A stretch of DNA of 64,000 bases from an uncultured Lachnospiraceae bacterium (GTDB lineage Bacteria > Bacillota > Clostridia > Lachnospirales > Lachnospiraceae). The position numbers were made by a program, and so were the translations under genes. Positions within the stretch are counted from its first letter, which is position 1. Each line of letters opens with the position of its first letter. The notes beneath the pieces are model-generated. The model did not search any database, had not been told where the DNA came from, and was given only the letters and a program-made list of their open reading frames with translations. The stretch is from positions 1-64,000 of the forward strand of contig CANPYE010000001.1 in assembly GCA_947588005.1 (NCBI GenBank), written 5' to 3'. This document shows, in pieces, positions 8,452 through 17,537 of the stretch.

Positions 8452-8494
8452 GTAATCAAACACCTTATTCTGTCTGTCAGGGGAAGGAAACGCT

Positions 8495-9589
8495 ATGGAA
8501 TACAAGATCTGTCCGATCTGCGATCAGAAAATGACCAAACCGCACTACTGCGATCACTGCCGCCAGCGGATCAAAACGCCGCTGACCATTAACGTGGATT
8601 ATTACCTGAACGAACGGCATCCGGATACGGAGCACGACTGCTCTTACCACGACTATAACGATCCCGCTTACAATATGCCGTCGCAGCAGACCGCATGGCA
8701 GCCTGACAGACAGATTAAACCCAACCAGCCGCGCAGACGGCAGGTTATCCCTAACGTGCCCCGCAGGGCACAGAGTGGCATCCCCGGGCAGATGTCCATG
8801 CCGTTCGGGCAGAAGAAAACTTATCCCGCGGCTTCCGGCGCCCCGGCGCCGTCTTCATCCGCTTCCCGAACCAGCGGACATAAGACCGCGCCGATCATCG
8901 CCTTAATCGTAATCTTCATTATAGCTGCTTCGCTGATGTCTGTCTTTTCTTTCATATACAGCGCCATGAAAGATATAATGTCCGGCGACTTTGCCTTATC
9001 CCGCTATGAAATTACTGATTTATGGGACACCGGCGGAGACTATGAACCTGCCGCCGAGTATGAAAGCTGGGAGCTTGACGATGCGGACGTTATCGCCGCC
9101 GAAGTTAACTGCAGCAGCTACGGACATTTTCAGGTCACCGAGGATGAGATAGCTGATGATCTGCTCGCTTTCCTTGCGGAGATGGGATATTCAGCCACGT
9201 CGGACGATACCTTTACATCCAATACTGAGGATTCCTACGGCTATACCTCGTTCAACCGATATACTTCTTTCTACTTTGACAACAGAGGTTCGTTAGAGAT
9301 CCTTTCCGATACTGCCACGGATCAGCTGCATTCCGTCAATATTTCCTGGACAGGCGCGGATGAGACGATCCGGATCGCGGAGAAGATCACTTCCATTCTC
9401 CGGGCCAACGACGACTGGTCTCTTTCCGAATCCGACACGGCCGCCTGGCTGGATGATCTGAAAGACCGTCTCCCGAAGCTGGAATACGAGGACGTCACCC
9501 CGGAAGATCTGAGGCACAGCGTCTATGTGTTCGTCTCCTCCTATGAATCAGACGGCTATTATATTTCCTTTGACCGCTGGAGGGATTGA
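8495..9589 (+). CDS. Zinc-ribbon single-pass membrane protein, unknown function
   Basis: Not recognised as a named family. The 364 residues begin with a zinc ribbon (CPICDQ and CDHC pairs near 6-21), followed by a long polar Pro/Gln/Arg-rich segment to about 125. One membrane helix spans roughly 131-153 (APIIALIVIFIIAAS region). The remaining 200 residues are acidic and presumably outside the membrane, rich in Ser, Asp and Tyr. The topology, cytoplasmic ribbon then outer domain, is common in uncharacterised clostridial proteins. The start follows AGGGGAAGG. Its last 31 bases overlap the convergent rsmI gene. Confidence 0.75.
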   Translation: MEYKICPICDQKMTKPHYCDHCRQRIKTPLTINVDYYLNERHPDTEHDCSYHDYNDPAYNMPSQQTAWQPDRQIKPNQPRRRQVIPNVPRRAQSGIPGQMSMPFGQKKTYPAASGAPAPSSSASRTSGHKTAPIIALIVIFIIAASLMSVFSFIYSAMKDIMSGDFALSRYEITDLWDTGGDYEPAAEYESWELDDADVIAAEVNCSSYGHFQVTEDEIADDLLAFLAEMGYSATSDDTFTSNTEDSYGYTSFNRYTSFYFDNRGSLEILSDTATDQLHSVNISWTGADETIRIAEKITSILRANDDWSLSESDTAAWLDDLKDRLPKLEYEDVTPEDLRHSVYVFVSSYESDGYYISFDRWRD

Positions 9590-10539
9590 ACGGCATCTTC
9601 GTGTTCCATCAGGTACTGATAGACATCCCTCCGGCTCAGGCCACGATCCCGGGCGGTCAGCCGCATGGCTTCCTTACGCGGGAATCCCTGCGCCTCATAA
9701 AGCGCCACATGTTCTTCGACCGTCAGCTTCTCCCAGGCGCGGGCCTGTTCTTCCTTTTTGGATTCCGCAGTACGGCCTTCAAGAATAATAACGCATTCGC
9801 CGCGGGGTTCTTCCGCAGCAAAGCGGTCCAGAGCCCCGTCGATCGTCGTCTGCCAGGCTTCCTCATATTTTTTGGTCAGCTCCCGGCAGAGCGTCATGGG
9901 ACGGGCGCCGCCCAGAGCTTCTTTTAAATCGCCGAGTGTTTCCGTCAGATGATGGGGCGCTTCGTAAATGATGATCGTGCGCGTCTCATTTTTCAGTTCG
10001 TCCAGAATCCGCCGGCGCTCCTTTTTCTCCGCCGGAAGAAATGCCTCAAAGCAGAAACGGCGGGTCGGCAGCCCGGACAATGTGAGCGCCGTAACGCAGG
10101 CGGACGGCCCCGGCAGCGACGTGACCGGCACACCAGCGGCGCGGCACTGTCGGACCAGTTCTTCTCCAGGGTCGGAGATCGCGGGAGTACCGGCATCCGT
10201 GATCAGGGCGATACGATAGCCTTTCTGAAGCTGCGCCACCAGAGCGCGGGCCTTTTCCACTTTATTGTACTCATGATAGCTGGTCATGGGAGTGTGTATG
10301 CCGTAATGATTCAGAAGCTTGATGCTGTGGCGCGTGTCCTCGGCCGCGATCAGGTCCACATTTTTCAGCGTGTTAAGAACCCGGAGCGTAATATCCTCCA
10401 GGTTGCCGATCGGCGTAGCACAGATATAAAGGGTGCCGGATGGCAGCGCAGTCCGTTCGGCCTCGCCTGAACCGGAACCATTGTGGTTCAAAGCGCTGCC
10501 GGCAGATTCGTTCGAGTCCTCTTTATGCTTATCAGACAT
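9559..10539 (-). CDS. rsmI: 16S rRNA (cytidine-1402-2'-O)-methyltransferase
   Basis: Methylates the ribose of C1402 in the decoding centre. The 326-aa protein contains the tetrapyrrole-methylase fold motifs: LYICATPIGNLEDITLRVL near 30, AEDTRHS near 61, TDAGTPAISDPGE near 110 and LPGPSA near 138, followed by the small C-terminal helical domain. About 30 Ser/Asn/Gly-rich residues precede the usual start of the family. The ATG at 10539 has AGGGG upstream. It is the last gene of the minus-strand replication and RNA-modification cluster, as in the Bacillus tmk-yabC region. Confidence 0.94.
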   Translation of the reverse strand: MSDKHKEDSNESAGSALNHNGSGSGEAERTALPSGTLYICATPIGNLEDITLRVLNTLKNVDLIAAEDTRHSIKLLNHYGIHTPMTSYHEYNKVEKARALVAQLQKGYRIALITDAGTPAISDPGEELVRQCRAAGVPVTSLPGPSACVTALTLSGLPTRRFCFEAFLPAEKKERRRILDELKNETRTIIIYEAPHHLTETLGDLKEALGGARPMTLCRELTKKYEEAWQTTIDGALDRFAAEEPRGECVIILEGRTAESKKEEQARAWEKLTVEEHVALYEAQGFPRKEAMRLTARDRGLSRRDVYQYLMEHEDAVQSLQRSKEI

Positions 10540-10607
10540 ATAATCCCCTTTCTGCAGACACGGCTCCTATCCGGACAGCCCGCGGCCGCAGCCGGACAGA
10601 TTCCGAA

Positions 10608-11516
10608 TCAGTACCCGTATACATCGCGGATCTCGTCGCTGTAGACGCCCGGCTCTTTGAACACAATAACGGGCGCCTCTATTTTCAACAACGGCCGGCC
10701 GCCGCGAACAGCTTCAATAAGCACCATATTGGCGTCACGTCCGGCATACGGATGAACCGTTTTCATGCGCTTGGGCTCTAAGCCATGCGCACGCATCGTG
10801 ACGATCAGCTCCGGCAGCCGCCGTGGCCGGTGGACCAGGAAGAAACGGCCGCCGGGTTTTAGCAGGCGGGCCGTCTCACGAGCCACGTCGCCGAAGGTAC
10901 AAAGGACCTCATGGCGGGCGATGGCTTTCGGTCCGTCCGGATTCTTAAGGCCGGCGTCTCCGTCCATATAGGGCGGATTGCATGTGACTGCATCGAAGGA
11001 GGCCAGACCAAACAGGCGGCTGGCCTCCTTAATATCTCCCAGTACAATATCGATTTTATCCTGCAGGCGGTTGAGCGCCACACTGCGGGCGGCCATACCG
11101 GCCATCTCTGGCTGAATTTCCAGACCGGTGAAATGCTTTCCTTCCGTCTTCGCTTCCAAAAGGATCGGAATAATGCCGGTGCCGCACCCCAGATCGATGA
11201 CCCGGTCGCCGCGGCGCACCCGCGCGAAGCCGCTCAGCAGCACCGCGTCCATACCGAAACAAAACTTCGTCGTATCCTGGATGATACGGTACCCGTTGCG
11301 CTCCAGATCGTCGACGCGTTCGGTGGGACGTATCTCCACCTCCGGCGCAGTCATCCCCGCGTTCTCAATCTGCGTATATTCGTCCCGAACGCTGCCCACT
11401 TCGCCGCTTTCATGCCTGATCCTGCCGCTAACAGTTTCTTTCATAATCTGTATGTTCTCCGTGGCGCCACAGGCATCTGAAACAGCTTCATATATCGTCC
11501 TGCCGTCCGCCGTCAC
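10608..11516 (-). CDS. tRNA1(Val) adenine-37 N6-methyltransferase family protein
   Basis: SAM-dependent N6-adenine methyltransferase of the TrmN6/YfiC/YabB group. The SAM loop DLGCGTGIIP is near residue 108 and the catalytic NPPY motif near 178, both typical of base-amino methyltransferases. The family usually begins close to ERVDDLERNGYRIIQ; here that is at about residue 67, so either the start is a GTG at 11516 overlapping the ricT stop (GTGA), giving a long Ser/Glu-rich leader, or an internal ATG near 11444 preceded by GGAG. Overlap with ricT argues for coupled translation. Confidence 0.85.
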   Translation of the reverse strand: MTADGRTIYEAVSDACGATENIQIMKETVSGRIRHESGEVGSVRDEYTQIENAGMTAPEVEIRPTERVDDLERNGYRIIQDTTKFCFGMDAVLLSGFARVRRGDRVIDLGCGTGIIPILLEAKTEGKHFTGLEIQPEMAGMAARSVALNRLQDKIDIVLGDIKEASRLFGLASFDAVTCNPPYMDGDAGLKNPDGPKAIARHEVLCTFGDVARETARLLKPGGRFFLVHRPRRLPELIVTMRAHGLEPKRMKTVHPYAGRDANMVLIEAVRGGRPLLKIEAPVIVFKEPGVYSDEIRDVYGY

Positions 11517-12433
11517 AGCTTTGATTTCCCTTCGGACTTTTCCAGGGCCTCCAGCTTCTTTAACTCCGCGTCCTGCGCCTGGTTCTTATCCCCCTGGTTC
11601 TTGTCTTTTTTATTGCGGCGGGGTTTGAACCGGAGCTGCTCCACCTTGTACTCCTTGATCTCGATCTCGTCCTTATCCACGACCATGCGGACCTTCACAG
11701 TCTGGCGCAGCACGTTTACGCTGTGGACTTCGCCTTTCTGTCCGTCGTCAGTGGTAACGGTATCGCCGACTCCCGGCAGCTTACTGTTCAGATATTCGTA
11801 GGTTTCTTCTTCATTCTTAAGGCAGCACATCAGGCGGCCGCAGACGCCCGAGATCTTCGTCGGATTCAGGGAAAGATTCTGCTCTTTGGCCATCTTAATG
11901 GATACCGGAATGAACTCGGACAGATAGGTATGGCAGCACAGCGGCCGCCCGCAGATGCCCACACCGCCGACGATCTTCGTCTCGTCACGGACTCCTACCT
12001 GGCGAAGCTCGATCCTCGTGCGGAACACAGACGCCAGATCTTTCACCAGTTCCCGGAAATCGATCCGCCCATCGGCGGTGAAATAGAACAGGATCTTATT
12101 GTTATCAAATGTGTACTCTACATCGATCAGCTTCATCTCCAGGCCGTGCTTGCGGATTTTCTCCTGGCAGACCTTGAAGGCGTCCTTCTCCTTCGCTTTG
12201 TTCTCCGTCTCGATTCGGTCGTCGTCTTCATTGGCCATACGGATCACGGTCTTTAAGGGCTGGATCACCTTGCTGTCGTCCACATCCCGGTTGCCCAAAA
12301 CCACATAACCGTATTCGATGCCGCGCGCCGTCTCCACGATCACATGCTGGCCGGCTTTAATCTGCAGCTGTCCGGGGGCAAAATAGTAGATCTTTCCCAC
12401 ATTGCGAAATCTTACTCCGATTACTGTTGTCAT
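11513..12433 (-). CDS. ricT: PSP1 domain protein RicT (YaaT)
   Basis: Homologue of Bacillus YaaT/RicT, part of the RicAFT complex that carries iron-sulfur clusters and affects RNase Y processing and the sporulation phosphorelay. The 306 residues contain the PSP1 core and the conserved Cys sets GGVGICGRPLCC near 157 and SGVCGRLMCC near 195, the cluster-binding sites. The C-terminal tail is Lys/Glu-rich. The ATG follows AAGGAGAA. It sits between holB and the yabB-like methyltransferase, the same order as in Bacillus. RicA and RicF partners are not in the window. Confidence 0.93.
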   Translation of the reverse strand: MTTVIGVRFRNVGKIYYFAPGQLQIKAGQHVIVETARGIEYGYVVLGNRDVDDSKVIQPLKTVIRMANEDDDRIETENKAKEKDAFKVCQEKIRKHGLEMKLIDVEYTFDNNKILFYFTADGRIDFRELVKDLASVFRTRIELRQVGVRDETKIVGGVGICGRPLCCHTYLSEFIPVSIKMAKEQNLSLNPTKISGVCGRLMCCLKNEEETYEYLNSKLPGVGDTVTTDDGQKGEVHSVNVLRQTVKVRMVVDKDEIEIKEYKVEQLRFKPRRNKKDKNQGDKNQAQDAELKKLEALEKSEGKSKL

Positions 12434-12435
12434 TC

Positions 12436-13425
12436 TTAATTCTCCTTCATCACCAGAAGCAATAGCTCCATGGCGAGTTCCTTATTCACATTGGCCTGCA
12501 GGCGCACACGCGCCTTATCGATGGCCTGCAGGATCATCTCAAATCCGTCATATCCGGTCTGCCGCGCCATCTCGCCGATGGAGGCCAATTCATCTTTGAA
12601 GATCAGCAGGTCCACATCCTTGGTCACCTTGTACATCAGTGCGTCGCGGTACCAGACCTGCATGAAATCCAGACATTCGAAAATATCCATATGCTCGTCC
12701 TCCCAGCCTTTGACGCGGGCCAGCAGGTCGGTAATGTTCATTTTCTTCACATGCTTGAGCACATAAAGCAGTTCCTCATACATGCGCTTAAAATCGTCGG
12801 AACCGGCAAGTTTTATGGCCTTGCCGAGATTCCCCCGGGCGAACGCGGCGCAGAGACGTGCGTCGCTCTCCGGCATTTTTAATACATTTTCCAGATATTC
12901 CTCGATCACCGAATCCTGCAGAGGCTTGAGCTTCAGCTGTACGCAGCGGGAAAGGATCGTGGGCAGGAATGCCTCCGGGTTGGTCGTGAGCAGCAGGATC
13001 ACAGCGTAGGACGGCGGCTCCTCGATGGTCTTAAGCAGCGCGTTCTGCGCCTGGACCGTCATCTTTTCCGCCTCGTCGATAATGTAGATCTTGTAATAGC
13101 TGCTGTAGGGACGAATCATGATGGTATCGGTCACCTGTTCACGGATGTCGTCGACGCCGATGGACGCCGGTTTCTCATGCGCTACATGGATCAGATCCGG
13201 ATGGTTGTCCGACAGAACCTGCTTACAGGCGTGGCACTCCATGCAGGGCTGGCTGCCGCCCTTCTCGCACAGAAGCGTCAGCGCGAACGCATGCGCCAAG
13301 GATTTGCGCCCCATTCCGGCCTCCCCCGCCAGAATATAGGCGTGGGAAATCTTATGCGCATCAATGGCTTTCTGAAAATGCTGTTTCACGGCCTCGTGGC
13401 CCAGGATGTCGTTAAAGCCCGGCAT
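12436..13425 (-). CDS. holB: DNA polymerase III subunit delta'
   Basis: Clamp-loader subunit that helps load the sliding clamp. Starting at the ATG at 13425 (AGGGGG ten bases upstream) the product is 329 aa, the usual length, beginning MPGFNDILGHEAVKQH. It has a P-loop-like GEAGMGRKS near 34, four zinc Cys (CEKGGSQPCMECHACKQ region) near 53-66, an AAA+ DEAEKM Walker B and the SRC motif LSRCVQL. A longer open frame extends upstream into the intergenic repeat region and is not believed. It lies directly downstream of tmk as in other Firmicutes. Confidence 0.93.
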   Translation of the reverse strand: MPGFNDILGHEAVKQHFQKAIDAHKISHAYILAGEAGMGRKSLAHAFALTLLCEKGGSQPCMECHACKQVLSDNHPDLIHVAHEKPASIGVDDIREQVTDTIMIRPYSSYYKIYIIDEAEKMTVQAQNALLKTIEEPPSYAVILLLTTNPEAFLPTILSRCVQLKLKPLQDSVIEEYLENVLKMPESDARLCAAFARGNLGKAIKLAGSDDFKRMYEELLYVLKHVKKMNITDLLARVKGWEDEHMDIFECLDFMQVWYRDALMYKVTKDVDLLIFKDELASIGEMARQTGYDGFEMILQAIDKARVRLQANVNKELAMELLLLVMKEN

Positions 13426-13498
13426 AACGCGGTGTCCCCCTCTCCGCATGGTGTATTCTGCTTTGCATGGCGCGGTCCATGTGGACAGTATACCATGT

Positions 13499-13529
13499 CC
13501 TCCGGACATGCTCCCTCCGGGGGATGCGC
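13499..13529. repeat. Dispersed repeat, copy 1
   Basis: This stretch in the tmk-holB gap shares CCCTCCGGGGGATGCGC exactly, plus a similar preceding CGGACA block, with 22256-22287 in the nrdA leader. Confidence 0.6.
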
Positions 13530-13675
13530 ACGGTTCGCTTCGGTGTTTGCCTTCCCGACGGTCGGGCGCGAACCGGCGCGGTATAATCTCTGTCGAGATT
13601 ATAACATAATTTAAATTTTGTGTATAGTTTATTTCGCTGGTATTTTTATGGCCGCGGTGCCGCATCGACGGCCGT

Positions 13676-14350
13676 TTACCGGTTCAGGCGGCCGCGGATC
13701 ATTTCGTGAATTTCTTCAATGGACTTTAACTTTCCTTCTCCATCACAGCATCCGATCCGCTCCCAGCCGTATTTTTCAACCAGAAAAAGGCTGTTCTCAT
13801 AGGAGCGGCGCAGGAAATCCGGATTCGCCTCATGGATATCTTTCTTTGCCTCGTGGGTGATCTTATTGGCGCGCCCCCGGATCAGACGCTCCGAAACCTG
13901 CGGCGGCACATCCAGGAAAAAGACGTGCTCCGGCACCGGCAGACCGCCTTTTACATATTCAAAATCATATTCCCAGTCCAGAAATGCCGTCTTCTCCTCC
14001 AGCGTATCCAGCTTGGCCGCCTGGTGCAGCATATTGCTGGTCACGTAACGGTCGCAGATAACGATATGATCGCTGCCGGACTCGTAAAATTCCTTCCACT
14101 CCTTCAGATAGGAGGCGAAACGATCCACGGCGTAAAACGCGCTCGTCACGTAAGGATTCACCGCGAAGGCGTCTTCGCCAAAGGCACGGCCCAGATACAT
14201 CCGCACCAGCGCCGACGATTCGCTCTCGTAGTTCGGGTAGGATACCTTGCGCACCGGCCGGCCCTGTGCCTGAAGGTATTTGAACAGGAGCCTGGTCTGC
14301 GTCTCTTTGCCGCTGCCGTCGCTGCCCTCTATGACAATTACTTTTCCCAT
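13676..14350 (-). CDS. tmk: Thymidylate kinase
   Basis: Phosphorylates dTMP to dTDP. The 224-aa product starts MGKVIVIEGSDGSGK with the P-loop at residues 9-16, has DRYVTSN near 97 for substrate binding and a lid rich in Arg/Lys near 150. The sequence SGKETQ and the overall divergence match the clostridial subtype of dTMP kinase. ATG at 14350 has AGGA nine bases upstream; 14 further in-frame codons exist before it but lack a ribosome site. It is coupled to the decarboxylase upstream with a 34-base gap, the yaaO-tmk order of Bacillus. Confidence 0.92.
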   Translation of the reverse strand: MGKVIVIEGSDGSGKETQTRLLFKYLQAQGRPVRKVSYPNYESESSALVRMYLGRAFGEDAFAVNPYVTSAFYAVDRFASYLKEWKEFYESGSDHIVICDRYVTSNMLHQAAKLDTLEEKTAFLDWEYDFEYVKGGLPVPEHVFFLDVPPQVSERLIRGRANKITHEAKKDIHEANPDFLRRSYENSLFLVEKYGWERIGCCDGEGKLKSIEEIHEMIRGRLNR

Positions 14351-14384
14351 ATAAAATATCCTCGCTTTCTGAACGGGTCTGCCG

Positions 14385-16019
14385 TCACGCAAGTACTCGG
14401 AGCGTGACTGCGCTGCGGTCGCGCATACCCTGAATCGGAAGCTGCTGCGCTCTGTAATTCCGGATCGTATCGACGATCTCCTCCGTCAGCACCTCTCCCG
14501 GCACGACAACCGGCGTTCCGGGCGGATACAGATAGACATATTCTCCGGAAATGGATCCGGCAGCGGATTCAAGAGGAAGCGCCTGCGCCGGTCGTTCCTG
14601 CGCCTCATGAATGGGAAGGAGCGCCTGCGGACGCGGCAGCGCCGCAGAGCAGTGAACGCCGGGAGCCGGCGGCCGCTTCGCGGAATCAAGATTCGCTGAA
14701 GCAAAAGCCGTTTCTGCGGTATCGAGAGCCGCCGAGGCAGAAGCCGGTTCTGCAGCATCGAGAGCCGCCGGACCGGAGGCCAGCTTCTCATCGATCGAAA
14801 ACAGCGCCGTCTCCAACCGGTCAAATCCTTCCCGGCTGTCCATCAGCGTCGTGATGGCTGTTATGTAATCCGCGCCGCTCATTTCCATTTCCATGTGGTA
14901 ATCATGGCGAAGAAGCTCTGCCAATTCCGCCCCGGTCAGCCAGGTCCCGCCGGCCGGAAGCCGAGCGTTTCCCGCATTCACACCGCTTACGGACGCTCCG
15001 ATATTCTTCCGAGGCAGCGTTCCTGTATATTTCGTGGATATTACAAGCTTCGAAGTATCTAAATCATATATCCCGGCGCTGCCAACTGCATCTCTGTCCA
15101 GAAGCCGGAGGCAGCGAAGCTTCCGCAGCCGCCCCCGCAGGTCTGTAAGCCGGGCGGCAAAATACCGCATCTCATCTCGGCCATCACCCGCCATATATTC
15201 AATGCATCTCTCAATTCCGGCCATCAGCACATAGGAAGGACTGCTGGTCTGAAAGACCTGCAGAAAATATTTCAGGCGATCGGTATCGACAAGACTGCCC
15301 TGTACATGCAAAAGAGCCGTCTGGGTAAAGGCCGGGAGCGTTTTATGTAAACTTTGAATCACAATATCCGCACCCAATTCCAGCGCGGAAGCCGGGAACA
15401 TTTCCCCAAACGGAAAATGAGCACCGTGGGCCTCATCCACGATCAGCGGTATGCCGTGCCGGTGACAGACGCCGGCGATCCCGCGGACATCCGACACCAC
15501 GCCGTCATAGGTCGGAGAAGTAATAAAAACGGCGGCCGGCAAATCATCCGCATTTATCAACATTTTTTCAATATTCTGCAGCAATAATCCACCTTGCAGC
15601 CCGAAATCTTCAATGATCTGTGGATAAATATACCGAATATTCAGTTCATTCAGCGCCGCCGCATGGTACGCAGCCTTATGGCTATTGCGGGCTAACAGGA
15701 TCGTGCCGCCCCGCGGAACCGCCGCGCAGATCGCGGCAAGCACGCCGCAGGTACTTCCATTTACCAGATAATACGTGTGCCCGGCGCCGTACACGGACGC
15801 GGCCCAGTCCATGGATTCGAGCAGAACGCCCTCCGCATGATGGAGATTATCAAAGCCGTCGATCTCCGTGATATCGATGCTGTACGGATTGGGAAATTCC
15901 GCCGTAAATCCCGCTTTCGTCCGGCGCTTATGCCCCGGCATGTGGAAAGGGTAAACATCGGAACGACAATATTCATTCAACTGCCGGTATAACCGGGGGC
16001 GCGGAAGCCGTTCTTCCAT
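14385..16019 (-). CDS. Orn/Lys/Arg decarboxylase family PLP enzyme
   Basis: Fold-type I PLP enzyme of the basic amino acid decarboxylase family (YaaO/SpeA-like); the substrate (Lys, Arg or Orn) cannot be read from sequence. MPGHKR appears near 30, IVDEAHGAHFPFG near 215 and the PLP lysine in SLHKTLPAFTQT near 244. The C-terminal domain contains an in-frame low-complexity insertion (residues about 420-460, units AALDTAETAFAS) before the conserved YPPGTPVVVPGE block. The ATG at 16019 is chosen because GAGGG lies nine bases upstream; 16028 and 16043 are alternatives. Confidence 0.88.
   Translation of the reverse strand: MEERLPRPRLYRQLNEYCRSDVYPFHMPGHKRRTKAGFTAEFPNPYSIDITEIDGFDNLHHAEGVLLESMDWAASVYGAGHTYYLVNGSTCGVLAAICAAVPRGGTILLARNSHKAAYHAAALNELNIRYIYPQIIEDFGLQGGLLLQNIEKMLINADDLPAAVFITSPTYDGVVSDVRGIAGVCHRHGIPLIVDEAHGAHFPFGEMFPASALELGADIVIQSLHKTLPAFTQTALLHVQGSLVDTDRLKYFLQVFQTSSPSYVLMAGIERCIEYMAGDGRDEMRYFAARLTDLRGRLRKLRCLRLLDRDAVGSAGIYDLDTSKLVISTKYTGTLPRKNIGASVSGVNAGNARLPAGGTWLTGAELAELLRHDYHMEMEMSGADYITAITTLMDSREGFDRLETALFSIDEKLASGPAALDAAEPASASAALDTAETAFASANLDSAKRPPAPGVHCSAALPRPQALLPIHEAQERPAQALPLESAAGSISGEYVYLYPPGTPVVVPGEVLTEEIVDTIRNYRAQQLPIQGMRDRSAVTLRVLA
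14661..14768 (-). repeat. In-frame 36-bp repeats inside decarboxylase gene
   Basis: Two clear 36-bp units (14733-14768 and 14697-14732) code AALDAAEPASAS and AALDTAETAFAS; a third diverged unit (ANLDSAKRPPAP) follows. Confidence 0.85.
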
Positions 16020-16033
16020 GTCATGCATCCCTC

Positions 16034-17005
16034 TCATCCGCAATTTGCCGACTGTTTCCGCAGTCCTGCTTTCTCAAGAAACTCATCTATACTTTCGGCC
16101 CGGCGGGCGATCCTGTGCCAAGAATTCAGTATGTCGATGCTATGCTCGGACATGATCCGCTTCTGCAATTTATCCGAAAGTTCACCGATATCCTTCAGCA
16201 TATCGCAGATATCTTCTGCTTTTCCTTCTGCTTTTCCTTCGGCCCTTCCTTCAGCGAACTTTTCCTTCCGTTCCAGCTTCATATGTTCCTCAAAATCATA
16301 GTCCGTCAGAAACATCTCCACTACCTCCTCGCTATGCTCAACCAGAATATCAGCCAATATCCCTTCCCTGATACAATCTGCGATTGCACGCCGCACCGCA
16401 TCTTCCAAATCACCGCAAATCTTCATAGATTCCCGAACCCTGGCTACAAAAACAGCATATTCTTCCAATCTCCGGCACTGCCGCATCAATTCCCGGTTCC
16501 GTCCCAGATTAATATTCAGCATAACTGCCGTCACTTCCACTCCCGGCCGGCGGCGGACAGACGTATTGCCCTCTCCCGGCGCAGGCGCACAAAATGCGTC
16601 CGACAAGCGCAGAATCTTTTGATCCGGTTCATAATCCTCGCCATTATAAAATACGATATACTGCGGAAACGGAAGCTGCTGCAGCGAATTACTGTATATA
16701 TTCAGCTTCTGCTTTTTCTCGTATTTTCTGAACAATCTTGCAAAATAAAACAAACCTCTGAGCGGCATATTGGGATTGTCGCTTGACTGATGTTCAAAAA
16801 GATTAAGCGTCGCACCAAACAGAAAAGAAACGTCGTTCTTCATATTCATATAAACGACGTCTTCCAATGTCGTAATTTCCAGCCTATCCGGATCCGTATA
16901 ATGCGTTCCGTTCAGCGCATTATAGAGCGCCAGCAATTCCTTCTTTTCTTTAAAAACAAATCGGAATAATCTGTCTTTATACTTCTTATTCACGCGATTA
17001 CTCAT
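16034..17005 (-). CDS. Rpn/PD-(D/E)XK nuclease family transposase-like protein
   Basis: Resembles the Rpn (recombination-promoting nuclease) and PD-(D/E)XK transposase-like proteins common in Lachnospiraceae. Starting at 17005 (GAGGGG upstream) it is 323 aa: an N-terminal KDRLFRFVFKEKKELLALYN region, DVSFLFGATLNLFEHQS near 65 with the acidic and Glu residues expected of the nuclease core, and a C-terminal charged segment with AEGRAEGKAEGKAED repeats. These proteins cut DNA and spread by recombination, with short variable tails. It stands just upstream of the decarboxylase on the same strand, 14 bases apart. Confidence 0.78.
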   Translation of the reverse strand: MSNRVNKKYKDRLFRFVFKEKKELLALYNALNGTHYTDPDRLEITTLEDVVYMNMKNDVSFLFGATLNLFEHQSSDNPNMPLRGLFYFARLFRKYEKKQKLNIYSNSLQQLPFPQYIVFYNGEDYEPDQKILRLSDAFCAPAPGEGNTSVRRRPGVEVTAVMLNINLGRNRELMRQCRRLEEYAVFVARVRESMKICGDLEDAVRRAIADCIREGILADILVEHSEEVVEMFLTDYDFEEHMKLERKEKFAEGRAEGKAEGKAEDICDMLKDIGELSDKLQKRIMSEHSIDILNSWHRIARRAESIDEFLEKAGLRKQSANCG

Positions 17006-17193
17006 ATTATATCGGTTCCCCTCTTTCATTTCAATATGTAATTCGGTAAAAAGTCCCTGCAATCTGTAAATGATCCTGCGATTACGCTTGGAGCCACAAT
17101 GATGCCATCAAGATATGCGCCGTTTTCCTTTGGAATTTTGGTTGTGGAAATGGCGTTTCTATGAGATAATCAGCAGGAAGGAGGCATATCGCC

Positions 17194-17424
17194 ATGAGAG
17201 TCATAGAATTTAAGATGGAGCGTCAGGGGCTGGTAAATATCGGCGATGAAGTCGAGATCACAGCTCACGAAGCACTCAGCGGCACGAGCTACATCATCGA
17301 ACCGGCGGTGGCCATGTCCGGCTGCTACAAGGGCAGGAACCGCCTAAAGTCGACCCGCGGTATAGTCCGTGATATCAAGCAAAATGACCGGGGGTATTAT
17401 GTCGTGGCAGAGTTCGACGAATAA
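17194..17424 (+). CDS. Small conserved-looking protein of unknown function
   Basis: A 76-aa protein with a good ribosome site (GGAAGGAGG, nine to ten bases before the ATG). It is soluble-looking, with a beta-rich pattern (EVEITAHEALSGTSYII, GYYVVAEFDE) and no membrane segment or known motif. It stands alone between the Rpn nuclease gene and the collagen-like gene, in its own orientation. A SH3-like small barrel is possible but not shown. Confidence 0.7.
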   Translation: MRVIEFKMERQGLVNIGDEVEITAHEALSGTSYIIEPAVAMSGCYKGRNRLKSTRGIVRDIKQNDRGYYVVAEFDE

Positions 17425-17537
17425 CTCTGCGCGGCGACGGACGAACCAAACCCGTATTTTGGACATATGATATAGCAGACCGGCGGGGACGGGGCCATTT
17501 CCCGGAACTGTCCGGCAGAATATAAAGGAGTGATCAT

